Origin: Arthrobacter oryzae
Lineage (GTDB): Bacteria; Actinomycetota; Actinomycetes; Actinomycetales; Micrococcaceae
DNA: 64,000 nt
Direction of reading: 5' to 3'
Assembly: GCF_030812315.1 (NCBI RefSeq)
Contig: NZ_JAUSSM010000002.1
Location: 62,001-126,000, forward strand
In this document: positions 1-8,113 of the stretch, piece by piece
How positions within the stretch are numbered: position 1 is the stretch's first letter
How the letters are laid out: the number at the start of each line of letters is the position of its first letter
Made by a program: the position numbers and the translations under genes
The notes under the pieces: generated by a model
What the model saw: the letters and a program-made list of their open reading frames with translations, nothing else
The model's database searches: none
Told to the model about the DNA's origin: nothing

Positions 1-14
1 TCGAGTGCAAGATT

Positions 15-29
15 TCCCACTCAGTGGGA
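15..29. other. Perfect 7-1-7 palindrome near window start
   Basis: TCCCACTCAGTGGGA reads the same on both strands around one central base. It lies about 175 bases beyond the 3' end of the antiporter gene. It could be an operator of a gene outside the window or a short transcript-end hairpin; there is no T-run. Apart from this I see nothing coding in positions 1-203. Confidence 0.3.
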
Positions 30-203
30 GATGCTTGTCATTGGGCCGATAGGGATAGCATCGCCATGTGACGAGCGCAACAGATTGCTGTCCCAGGCGT
101 GTTTCAACGGTGTACGGGAAACTTGGCGGCCATCGGAACTAACCCCAGCGACTCCCCCGTAGAGGCGCCAGCGCGCCACCGATGCCGGACAGGTCCGGTC
201 CTC

Positions 204-1406
204 TTAGGGAATTTCCACGTGCCGCGTTGGGGTCCCTGATGGTCTGCGTTGATGCTGGCGAAGTGCGAGCAGCGGAAAGATGAGTACCGAAAGCATTCCT
301 GCTCCAATGAGTGCGGATGAGATTCCGCTTGAGATAAGCCCCTCGTCCCGGCCAATGCCGGTCACCGCTACGATGATCGGCAGTCCTGTTGCCCCAAACA
401 GTATGATGGCCAATTTGTCGGCAGGAGCGGACGTAGGGGGCGCTGCGAGCAACGACGGCAGGCCGCGGATGATGAGCAGTAGGAGCAGGAACAGGGGGAC
501 CAGTGCGAGAACTGCCGGGCTGGCGATGAGCGCGCGCAGGTCAAAGTCTATGCCGGTGTCGATAAAGAAGATCGGCACCAGGAAGCCGAAAGCGATGGCG
601 TCGATTTTCGTCTCGATGACCGTCCGGTCTTGTTCGGGAGCGCGCGCGATGGCAACCTTCCAGAGGACTCCGGCGGCGAATGCGCCCAGCAGCATGTCGA
701 GTCCCAGCACCATGCTCAGCACAACGAGCACGGTGAGGATGAACACGATTGACCGAACGGCGAACTGGCCGCTGGTGTGGAGGGTCCTGGTGACCTGGGA
801 GTGGAGAAGCGTGTGCCGTGCCCGGGACGCGAGATAAATCGCAAGGCCGGTCAAGAGAACAAACCCGAGAAGTACCGCTGTGGCCGGTCCCAGCTGCCTG
901 CCACTGAAGAACAGCGAGATCGCAATCAGCGGACCAAACTCCCCAGCCGCGCCCAGTGCGGTGACCGCGATGCCCAGCGGGGATTTCAATTCGCCGGCGT
1001 CGCGAAGGATTGGCAGCAGCGCGCCCAGCGCCGTGGAGCACAGGGCGACCCCGATAATCACGGCAGCAGCCGGTGACGGGGCCAGGACAAACCCGGCGCC
1101 AATGCCTGCCGCCAAGGAAATGACCCAGCCAGCGGACGCGCGGTTGACGGGCCGGCCCCGGATCACGGCGAAATCAATCTCATTGCCGGCAACAAAGAAA
1201 AGCATGGCCAGCCCGAATTGGGCCAGTGTGTCTATGAATTCTGTGGGTTGGATCCACCCCAACAGGCTGGGGCCGAGCAGGATTCCGAGGACAATCTCGA
1301 ACACCACGATAGGCACTTTGATCACCCGGTCAAGGAAGCGGGCCGCAAGGGGCGCTGCGATGGCCAGCAAGGCGATCAGAACCAACGACGTGGACAAGCC
1401 ATGCAT
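204..1406 (-). CDS. Cation:proton antiporter (CPA2/Kef-type membrane domain)
   Basis: A membrane antiporter expected to exchange Na+ or K+ for H+. The 400-residue protein is almost entirely hydrophobic, with about 11-12 predicted membrane segments. It carries family signatures: FFVAGNEIDF in the N-terminal half, LGAFAAGVLW in the middle, and PIFFIDTGIDFDL towards the end. There is no C-terminal TrkA-N or USP domain, so it is a stand-alone exchanger. I chose the ATG at 1406 because GGAGG sits 8 bases upstream; an in-frame ATG at 1493 would add 29 residues without a comparable ribosome site. It lies downstream of the MBL-fold gene on the same strand, with a 183-base gap. Ion specificity cannot be read from the sequence. 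Confidence 0.85.
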   Translation of the reverse strand: MHGLSTSLVLIALLAIAAPLAARFLDRVIKVPIVVFEIVLGILLGPSLLGWIQPTEFIDTLAQFGLAMLFFVAGNEIDFAVIRGRPVNRASAGWVISLAAGIGAGFVLAPSPAAAVIIGVALCSTALGALLPILRDAGELKSPLGIAVTALGAAGEFGPLIAISLFFSGRQLGPATAVLLGFVLLTGLAIYLASRARHTLLHSQVTRTLHTSGQFAVRSIVFILTVLVVLSMVLGLDMLLGAFAAGVLWKVAIARAPEQDRTVIETKIDAIAFGFLVPIFFIDTGIDFDLRALIASPAVLALVPLFLLLLLIIRGLPSLLAAPPTSAPADKLAIILFGATGLPIIVAVTGIGRDEGLISSGISSALIGAGMLSVLIFPLLALRQHQRRPSGTPTRHVEIP

Positions 1407-1589
1407 CAGCGGTACCTCCGGTACCTCGGCTGCTTCGAAGGAAAAGTAATCCAAAGCTACCGCCACTATTGCTGGCGGCGCCATAACAGCCAACCGCCAA
1501 ATGCTACCCCGGTGTCGACGATGACCCTCAGCTCGAAACCCGCGGCGGCCGGGAGGAACGTGTCGAACTCCAGAGCAAAGATGGGCGGT

Positions 1590-2402
1590 TCAGGTCAAAT
1601 GGTCGAAGTCTCCTCGCGCCCAGGCAGCGTGCCGTTGGGCGGAATCCCGCAGAACGGCCTTGGCTCCGGACGCGATTACATTGTTGAAGTTGCCGTAGAT
1701 CCGGTCAAACTCGAGTTCTCCCAGCTGCTCGGCGATTCGCAACGCCACCGGCCCAGAGAGCGGCAAATGATTCGGGTAGCTGCGCATGAAGGCGATGGAG
1801 CGACGGTCTGGATTCGGATACACGCTGTCACCGGTCAGGAGAACTCCTCTGCCGGCCGCTCCTGCAGCCCAGTGCACCACTGCGCTGCCCGGGAAATGCC
1901 CCCCGGTCTGATGTAGGGTCAACCCTTCGGCGATAGTGTGACTGCCGGACCAATATTCGATGATCGGATCATTGCGCCCCAGCCAATGCCGGTCTGCGTC
2001 CGCCACAAGTACAGGGACGCCGCCGAGCCGATGCGACCATTCGACCTGCACACCAAACATGTGTGGATGGCTGGCGGCGATCGCCAGGACCGGGCCTCGC
2101 TCGAGCACTGCCTGCACAGCGCTGTCGTCGACATAACCGACCGGATCCCACAGCAGCGAACCCTCGGGTATTGCCACAAGCTGGGCGGTCTGCCCGATCC
2201 CGACTTTTGGCTCCGTCTTGATCCCGATAAGTCCCGGCTCGTTCTCCTTGAACCATGCTTGCTGGCCCTCCTGCGCCAGAGCGTCCAGTGTGAGCCACGT
2301 CTGTCCGTCCTCGGGCACGTACTGCCTCTCATCGGCGCAGATCGGGCAGAGCCCCGGAGCCGGTTCGTCGCGTTCGACGGCGCAGGTTGCGCAGATCAGC
2401 AT
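1590..2402 (-). CDS. MBL-fold hydrolase-like protein with N-terminal zinc ribbon
   Basis: 270 residues. The first 30 residues hold two CxxC pairs (CATC and CPIC) typical of a rubredoxin/zinc-ribbon knuckle, followed by a metallo-beta-lactamase-like fold. The usual HxHxDH metal motif is replaced by SHPHMFG; later positions keep a His in GGHFPGS and an Asp in LLTGDSV. The active site therefore departs from typical dinuclear MBL enzymes, and the reaction is unknown. The start has a strong site (GAGGAGGG) about 7 bases upstream. The antiporter gene lies downstream on the same strand. Best description: MBL-fold metallo-hydrolase family protein of unknown substrate. Confidence 0.75.
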   Translation of the reverse strand: MLICATCAVERDEPAPGLCPICADERQYVPEDGQTWLTLDALAQEGQQAWFKENEPGLIGIKTEPKVGIGQTAQLVAIPEGSLLWDPVGYVDDSAVQAVLERGPVLAIAASHPHMFGVQVEWSHRLGGVPVLVADADRHWLGRNDPIIEYWSGSHTIAEGLTLHQTGGHFPGSAVVHWAAGAAGRGVLLTGDSVYPNPDRRSIAFMRSYPNHLPLSGPVALRIAEQLGELEFDRIYGNFNNVIASGAKAVLRDSAQRHAAWARGDFDHLT

Positions 2403-2536
2403 GGTTGTTCCCTCCTCAACGTCATGTCCTGCTTTCCGCCTTCTTCACCCTCGGCCGCAGGCTGCCCTGCCCAGACTATGGCACGCGAAAGTCCCCTAGG
2501 AAGAGAACCAGTAGCCGGTGCGTGTACTCCATTTAC

Positions 2537-3307
2537 TCAGTCCTCTATGCCGGTGCTGAGGCTGAGGTCCCGCCATTGGTCCAGTTCTGTCCGCTGCCGC
2601 TGAGCGACGGAGCCGAAAGCATCGAACGCGTCTTCGCCAAGCACCAGCAGCGACGGCGGGTTCCCGCTACCGACGACCGCCAGGATGGCTTCCGCGGCCT
2701 TCGCCGGGTCGCCCGGCTGGGTGCCGTGCATCGTGTCGTTCTCCTTGCGCCGCTTGCCGGCCGTCTCCGAGTAGTCCGCGATCGGCGTCGCCGACTGGGT
2801 CAGCGAGCGGCCGGCGAAATCCGTGCGGAACGCGCCGGGCTCGACGACGGTGGCGTTGATGCCCAGCGGCTGCAGTTCCTTCTGGAGGGATCCGGACATG
2901 CCCTCCAGGGCCGCCTTCGTGGCCGAGTAGAAGCCGGATCCGGCCGGTGAGATGCGCGCTCCGATGGAGGAGATGTTCAGGATGGTGCCGGACCTATTTG
3001 CACGCATGTCCGGCAGGACTGCTTTGATCATGTCCACTGCGCCGAAAACGTTCGTGTCGAACAATTGCCGGATGTCGGCGTCGTCCGCTTCCTCAACCGC
3101 AGAGCGGTAACCGTACCCGGCATTGTTGACCAGCACGTCGACGCCGCGGAAGCGGGCCTGTGCCTGCTGGACTACCGAGCTGATCTGATTCCGGTCGGTG
3201 ACATCGAGGGGCAGGGCCAACGCCGTGTCGGGGAAGTCGGACGCGACGTCTTCCAGCGTGGCCGGGTTCCGGGCGGTGACGACAGCATTGTGGCCGTGCG
3301 CGAGCAC
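2537..3307 (-). CDS. SDR-family oxidoreductase, 5' end abnormal (truncated)
   Basis: A classical short-chain dehydrogenase/reductase. NNAGYGY, the catalytic Ser region NISSIGA and YSATKAAL (YxxxK) are all present. The first available GTG (3307) would leave out the nucleotide-binding TGxxxGxG motif. That motif is encoded just upstream, as TGCSTGLGRALAEAV (3306-3346), in an open stretch that begins directly at the stop codon of the upstream exporter gene and has no ATG, GTG or TTG before the motif. SDR and exporter are in the same reading frame, separated only by that TGA. Either the gene lost its start by deletion, or a rare CTG at 3361 is used. Probably inactive if started at 3307. Confidence 0.65.
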   Translation of the reverse strand: MLAHGHNAVVTARNPATLEDVASDFPDTALALPLDVTDRNQISSVVQQAQARFRGVDVLVNNAGYGYRSAVEEADDADIRQLFDTNVFGAVDMIKAVLPDMRANRSGTILNISSIGARISPAGSGFYSATKAALEGMSGSLQKELQPLGINATVVEPGAFRTDFAGRSLTQSATPIADYSETAGKRRKENDTMHGTQPGDPAKAAEAILAVVGSGNPPSLLVLGEDAFDAFGSVAQRQRTELDQWRDLSLSTGIED

Positions 3308-3367
3308 TGCCTCGGCGAGCGCCCGGCCGAGTCCGGTGGAGCATCCTGTTCCGGCTGGCAGGTCCTG

Positions 3368-4774
3368 TCAGGGCATGGCTCGGGAATTGCGGCGTACGAC
3401 GCGTTCGGCGGGAACGATGAGCACTAGTGTCACGAGCAATGCGGTTGCCAGCATGATCGATCCGCCGGTATAGGCCACGGCGACGGTCCCGGCGAGTGAG
3501 CCCGCTTTGGCTGAGACCGCGACCAGGACACCGACGCCGAGGGCGCTTCCGAGCTGGTGTGAGGTGTTGACCAGTCCGGAGGCGGCGCCGGCGTCGTTGG
3601 CGCTAGCTCCTGCGATACCGGCAGAGGTGAGCGGGGCGAAGGCGAGCCCCTGGCCGACGCCGATCAGCACCATCGGGAGTGCGACGCCGGTGAGGTACGG
3701 GGTATCGGCGGTGATGGTGCTGAGCCAGGTCATGCCGGCCAGGGTCAGGGCGAGCCCGGCCGCCAGCAGGGGCGCGTTGCCGAAGCGCTGCGTGAGCCGC
3801 GGGACGGCCAGTGCAACGAAGAAGTTCACAACCGTCATGGGGAAGAAGGCCACGCCGGCCTGTAAGGGGTTGAAGCCGTAGACACCCTGCAGGAACTGCG
3901 TGGTGAAGAAGAAGAAACCGATCATGGTGCCGGCGAAGAGAAGCCGTGCAGCGTAGGCGCCGGCCCGTTCCCGGCTGGCGAACAGGTGCAGCGGCATGAT
4001 GGGCTGCTTCGCTTTGCGTTCGTTCATGACCAGCAGGGACAGCAGCACCGCGGCAGCGGCGAGGGCAGTGATGGTTTCCGGGGCGGCCCAGCCGGCATCG
4101 GTGGAGTTGACGATGGCGAAGACGAGCGCCCCCATGCCCAGTGTGGAGCACAGGGCGCCGAGGACGTCGAACCGCCCCGTGGCCCCCGGGGACTCCGGGA
4201 TTACCCGGATGGCCGCGATGATCATGGCGGCGCCGATGGGCACGTTGACGAAGAAGCCGGCGCGCCACGAGACCCATTCGGCCAGGGCGCCTCCGACAAC
4301 CAGCCCGAGGCTGGCGCCGATTCCGGCAACGGCGCCGTAGGCTGCAACGGCGCGGGTCCGTTCCCGGCCGGCGGCAAACGTCGCCGTCAGCAGCGACAGC
4401 GAGGAGGGCGCGACGACGGCCGCGCCAACTCCCTGGAGCGCACGGGCAGCTATCAGCCATACATCATCGGGGGCAAGCCCGATCAGGAGGGATGCGAAGG
4501 CGAACACGGTTAGGCCGACGATGAACACCCTGCGCCGGCCCAGGATGTCGCCGAGGCGTGCGCCAAGCAGCAACAGGCCGCCGAACACCAGCGTGTAGGC
4601 GTTCTGCACCCAGGACAGCCCCGTGGTTGACAGTCCCAGCTCCGCCTGGAGCCTGGGCAGGCCGGTGAAGATGATCGAGTTGTCCAAAATGATCATGAAA
4701 TAGGCGACGAGTATGATCGCCAGGATCGCCGTGGGACGGACCCGGGTGGGCGGTACGGCGGTGATGGTGTTCAC
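3368..4774 (-). CDS. MFS drug-efflux transporter (DHA2, 14 TM)
   Basis: 468 residues with about 14 membrane segments, typical of proton-driven multidrug exporters of the DHA2 family. Visible motifs are the loop 2-3 motif GARLGDILGRRRVF and the motif-C-like stretch GIGASLGLVVGGAL in segment 5. GTG start with GAAGGA 8 bases upstream. It is divergent from an XRE/MmyB-type regulator, the probable controller; the 196-base intergenic region would hold both promoters. The stop is followed immediately, in frame, by the damaged SDR gene. Substrate unknown. Confidence 0.85.
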   Translation of the reverse strand: MNTITAVPPTRVRPTAILAIILVAYFMIILDNSIIFTGLPRLQAELGLSTTGLSWVQNAYTLVFGGLLLLGARLGDILGRRRVFIVGLTVFAFASLLIGLAPDDVWLIAARALQGVGAAVVAPSSLSLLTATFAAGRERTRAVAAYGAVAGIGASLGLVVGGALAEWVSWRAGFFVNVPIGAAMIIAAIRVIPESPGATGRFDVLGALCSTLGMGALVFAIVNSTDAGWAAPETITALAAAAVLLSLLVMNERKAKQPIMPLHLFASRERAGAYAARLLFAGTMIGFFFFTTQFLQGVYGFNPLQAGVAFFPMTVVNFFVALAVPRLTQRFGNAPLLAAGLALTLAGMTWLSTITADTPYLTGVALPMVLIGVGQGLAFAPLTSAGIAGASANDAGAASGLVNTSHQLGSALGVGVLVAVSAKAGSLAGTVAVAYTGGSIMLATALLVTLVLIVPAERVVRRNSRAMP

Positions 4775-4970
4775 GAATGTCCTTCGTACTTGGCGTATCG
4801 GCGGTAGCTGTTCGCTGGCCCTGCTTTATCAAGCTGACCACCCCGGAAGAAGCCGCGGGAGTGCCTGCTGTTCCATGTACCGGCAGACCACCCTTCAGCG
4901 GCGGGCATGACAAGGAAAGGTGTACTGTCAGGCCCTCCCACCGCTGCTTCGGCGGCCGTAGCCTGAAAAC

Positions 4971-5849
4971 ATGGAGAGTCGAAAAGATGTGAGTGAGTTC
5001 CTGCGTTCCCGCCGGGCAAAAGTTACCCCCGAGCAGGTGAATCTGGTCGTCGGCGGCAACCGGCGCGTGCCGGGGCTGCGGCGGGAAGAGGTGGCGACCC
5101 TGGCCTCCGTCAGCGTCGACTACTATGCCCGGCTCGAACGCGGACACCTCACCGGCGTCTCGGATGAAGTGCTTGCATCCATCGCCCACGCGCTGCGGCT
5201 GGACGAAGCCGAAACGGCACATCTCTTTGCCCTCGCCCGCGCAGCCCAGCCGGGACCCGCCCGCCGCAAACGGGCAGCCAAGCCGCAGGAGCTGCGCCCC
5301 AGCCTGCAACGGTTTATGGAGGCCGTCACCGGCGCCCCGACCTGGGTGCGCAACGAACGGATGGACTTCATCGCCGCTAATGCGCTGGGCCGCGCCCTCT
5401 ATGCACCGGTCCTCGCCGACCACGTTCAACCGGCCAACACTGCCCGGTTCATGTTCCTCAACCCCGAAGCACCCACCTTCTTCCCGGACTGGGAACAGAA
5501 CGCCAACGACGTCGTCGCCGTCCTGCGCGGCTATGCCGGCCGGACGCCACATGACCGCAGCCTCTCGGATCTGATCGGGGAGCTCGCAACACGCAGCGAG
5601 GAATTCCGTACTCGTTGGGCCGCCCACAACGTCCGCTTCCACCGAACTGGCCTCAAGCGCATCCACCACCCCGTCGTCGGAGACCTCGAACTGAGCTACG
5701 AAGCGATGGAACTGCCGGCCAATCCCGGGTGGACAATGTTCGCTTACACGGCCGAACCCGGCTCAGCCAGCGAAGAACGCCTGAAACTGCTCGCCAGCTG
5801 GGCCGCGACCACCACCAGCGAACTCCCCGCGACGGCGGCACTGGACTGA
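4971..5849 (+). CDS. XRE-family regulator with MmyB-like ligand domain
   Basis: 292-residue regulator. Residues ~10-75 form a helix-turn-helix with the signature GLRREEVATLASVSVDYYAR, followed by an MmyB-like C-terminal domain starting around residue 120 (WVRNERMDFIAANALGRALY), thought to bind a small hydrophobic ligand. No clear ribosome site precedes the ATG, so the mRNA could be leaderless. Divergent from the DHA2 exporter and 28 bases upstream of an NmrA-like SDR, so it probably controls one or both. A related regulator/exporter pair occurs later in the window (43093-43944 with 41491-42954). Confidence 0.85.
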   Translation: MESRKDVSEFLRSRRAKVTPEQVNLVVGGNRRVPGLRREEVATLASVSVDYYARLERGHLTGVSDEVLASIAHALRLDEAETAHLFALARAAQPGPARRKRAAKPQELRPSLQRFMEAVTGAPTWVRNERMDFIAANALGRALYAPVLADHVQPANTARFMFLNPEAPTFFPDWEQNANDVVAVLRGYAGRTPHDRSLSDLIGELATRSEEFRTRWAAHNVRFHRTGLKRIHHPVVGDLELSYEAMELPANPGWTMFAYTAEPGSASEERLKLLASWAATTTSELPATAALD

Positions 5850-5877
5850 CGCGCTGATACCCCGGATTAGGAGACAG

Positions 5878-6654
5878 ATGGACAAGAAAAACAATCCCGG
5901 CACCGTACTCGTCGTCGGCGCGACCGGCAGCGTCGGACGCCACGTCGTGGCCGAAGCGGTACGGCAGGGTTACGGGACGAGGGCCCTCGTGCGCGACCCA
6001 TCGCGGGCAGGCCGGCTCGACCCCGCCGCACTGAAGGTTGTGGGCGAGCTGACCCGGGCCGAGACCCTCGCCGACGCCGTCGCCGGCGTGGATGCGGTCG
6101 TGTTCACCCAGGGCTCCTCGTACGGTGACGCTGCAGCGGCAGAAGCAGTCGACTACGGAGCCGTGAAGAACGTGCTCCAGGCGCTCGGCGGCCGCCGCGT
6201 GCGCATCGCGCTGATGACAGCCATCGGTGTCACCCGGCGCGGCAGCACCCACGACTGGAAGCGGCGCAGCGAACGCCTCGTCCGTGCCAGCGGCAACGCC
6301 TACACGATCGTCCGTCCCGGCTGGTTCGACTATAACGACGACGACCAGTTGGTAGTCACGCCGCTGCAGGGTGACACCCGTCACGCTGGAAGCCCTGCGG
6401 ACGGCGTCATCGCCCGTCACCAGATCGCCCGCGTGTTGATCGACAGCCTCGCCTCCGACGCTTCCGACCACGTGACGTTCGAACTTGTCGCCGAGCGCGG
6501 CCCGGCCCAAGATGACTTGGAGCCTGTCTTCGGAGCCTTGGACAAGGACCCGGCCGGTTCGTTCGACGGCGTCCGGGACCAGGCGAACATGCCCGCCGAA
6601 GCCGAACCCGAACGCGTGCGGCGGGACCTCGGCGCACTGACCCCTAACAGGTAA
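5878..6654 (+). CDS. NmrA-like atypical SDR (NAD(P)-binding)
   Basis: 258 residues with an N-terminal Rossmann motif VVGATGSVGRHV at about residues 11-22. It lacks the YxxxK pair of classical SDRs, placing it with NmrA/atypical SDRs that bind NAD(P) or reduce small quinone-like or isoflavone-like substrates. RPGWFDYN near residue 145 is typical. AGGAGA lies 7 bases before the ATG, and the gene starts 28 bases after the XRE regulator, suggesting a two-gene operon. Function beyond dinucleotide binding is not determined. Confidence 0.75.
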   Translation: MDKKNNPGTVLVVGATGSVGRHVVAEAVRQGYGTRALVRDPSRAGRLDPAALKVVGELTRAETLADAVAGVDAVVFTQGSSYGDAAAAEAVDYGAVKNVLQALGGRRVRIALMTAIGVTRRGSTHDWKRRSERLVRASGNAYTIVRPGWFDYNDDDQLVVTPLQGDTRHAGSPADGVIARHQIARVLIDSLASDASDHVTFELVAERGPAQDDLEPVFGALDKDPAGSFDGVRDQANMPAEAEPERVRRDLGALTPNR

Positions 6655-6727
6655 TCGCAAAAGAGCGCGCTGCTGGCCCGCCAAACCTGCCACCTCAACA
6701 CTGACCGCGCTGTGCCACCGCCACGAG

Positions 6728-6757
6728 TCAAGGTCCCGATCTGTTTCATGACCTTGA
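6728..6757. other. Inverted repeat downstream of NmrA-like gene
   Basis: TCAAGGTC and GACCTTGA form an 8-base stem with a 14-base loop, about 75 bases past the stop codon. It may be a weak terminator or an unrelated site. There is no T-run. Confidence 0.25.
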
Positions 6758-6958
6758 AGAACAAGACGCGGTGGACCCCTCCGGATTGAGTAAGTTCGGG
6801 GTATTGGCTTGGTTCGGTGCGGTGCTAGATTGCCGCTAGCGGGCAACGCCCGTGTTGGGGTCCGACGCCCCGAGCCAACGGTGACAGCCGCCGCCCCCGG
6901 GGCCGTACTACGGAGGCACGTCTCAAAGAGTTCCGGCGGCGCAGCGCACTTCGACAGG

Positions 6959-7141
6959 GGTTCCACGGATCCCGAGTATGCTGCCAACCTTCGCCGGGCC
7001 ACTTTCGCGTCGAGCGTGGGCAGCGCCTTGGAGTACTACGACTTCGCTCTTTACGGACTGGCGTCCGCCCTGGTCTTCAGCAAGGTCTTCTTTTCCAACC
7101 TTGACCCCGCCACCGGCACCGTGGCCAGCTTCGGCTGGTAG
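6959..7141 (+). pseudogene. N-terminal remnant of an MHS-family (ProP-like) transporter
   Basis: The translation STDPEYAANLRRATFASSVG followed by EYYDFALYGLASALVFSKVF is the opening and first membrane segment of metabolite:H+ symporters. It stops at a TAG (7139-7141) after VASFGW. The next expected stretch, about 30 residues covering TM2 and the GRK loop, is missing. The protein resumes in another frame as LVATILLMGGASTLVGALP. This is an out-of-frame internal deletion. The rest of the transporter is lost in the fusion described for the next gene. Not expected to make a transporter. Confidence 0.7.
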
Positions 7142-7155
7142 CAACCATCCTGCTC

Positions 7156-8067
7156 ATGGGCGGTGCCTCCACCCTGGTCGGTGCGCTGCCGACGTATGAC
7201 CAGATTGGCATTTGGGCTCCGGCATTATTGGTCCTCATGCGCCTTCTCCAGGGGTTCGGCGTGGGTGCCGAGCAGGCAGCATACGACGCCGGTGACCTGG
7301 CCCTGGCAACGGACTACGCCGACCGGTCCGCGCAGCTGAAGAAGCAAATCAACGAGCAGTTCTGGATGCCGGATCGCGGTTACTACGCCGTCGCCCTCGA
7401 CGGCAAGAAGCGCCAGGTCGACGCTTGTGCGTCCAACATGGGCCACTGCCTCGTCTATGGCCTCATTGACGAGGACAAGGCGCCGCAGGTGGTGGAGCGC
7501 CTGATGTCCCCGGAGATGTTCAGCGGCTGGGGTGTGCGGACCCTGGCGAGCGACATGGGCGCCTACAACCCGGCGGGCTACCACAACGGCTCGGTCTGGC
7601 CGCACGACAACGCGCTCATTGCGAGCGGCCTGCTGCGGTACGGCTTCATTGCCGAAGCACAACGGATCTCGACTGCTTTGTTGGAGGCGGCCGAGTACTC
7701 GGGCGGCCGGCTGCCGAAGCTGTTTTGCGGCTTCAGCCGGGACCAGATCACTGTGCCTGTGCCGTATCCCACGGCATGCTCGCCGCAGGCCTGGGCAGCG
7801 ACCACGCCCATCCGGCTGGCGACGAATCTGATGCGGTACGACATCCATGTGTCCTTGGGTGGCGTATGGATGGATCCTGTTCTCCCGGAATCCTATGGAG
7901 ACCTGCACATCAGCAACGCACCCTTGGCCGCCGGGAGGATCACCATCGACATAGCCAAATCCGTACCGTCCGTCCAAGGGCTGCCCGAAGGCATAGAACT
8001 ACGCCAAGGCAAACGGCCATATTTGACAGAACTGGTGGAGCGGGCCGGCCTGCACCGAAAATCATGA
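7156..8067 (+). CDS. Chimeric gene: MHS transporter fragment fused to glycogen-debranching-type C-terminal domain
   Basis: 303 codons, open throughout. Residues 1-41 (GGASTLVGALPTYDQIGIW, then MRLLQGFGVGAEQA) are membrane segments of an MHS symporter. From about residue 42 (AYDAGD) the protein becomes the C-terminal (alpha/alpha)6-barrel part of an amylo-alpha-1,6-glucosidase-like enzyme: NEQFWMPDRGYYAVALDGKK, SVWPHDNALIA, YPTACSPQAWAA. It is closely similar by eye to the last ~260 residues of the intact gene at 34059-36215. The junction is near 7279 and in frame. The N-terminal domain and first part of the catalytic barrel are absent, so activity is unlikely. Best seen as a recombination scar, perhaps still expressed. 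Confidence 0.7.
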   Translation: MGGASTLVGALPTYDQIGIWAPALLVLMRLLQGFGVGAEQAAYDAGDLALATDYADRSAQLKKQINEQFWMPDRGYYAVALDGKKRQVDACASNMGHCLVYGLIDEDKAPQVVERLMSPEMFSGWGVRTLASDMGAYNPAGYHNGSVWPHDNALIASGLLRYGFIAEAQRISTALLEAAEYSGGRLPKLFCGFSRDQITVPVPYPTACSPQAWAATTPIRLATNLMRYDIHVSLGGVWMDPVLPESYGDLHISNAPLAAGRITIDIAKSVPSVQGLPEGIELRQGKRPYLTELVERAGLHRKS

Positions 8068-8113
8068 CGAGACTGGCCCTGCGCGGCCATTGCACCGGCC
8101 CGCTATCAGATGC

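Noticed and set aside
4464..5669. 401-codon minus-strand frame across the XRE gene into the exporter
   Set aside because: Frame-shadow of the exporter and antisense of the regulator; no independent signature.
5653..7002. Long minus-strand frame opposite the XRE and NmrA-like genes
   Set aside because: It is a shadow of codon bias in the plus-strand genes; the translation has no recognisable fold and crosses two real genes.
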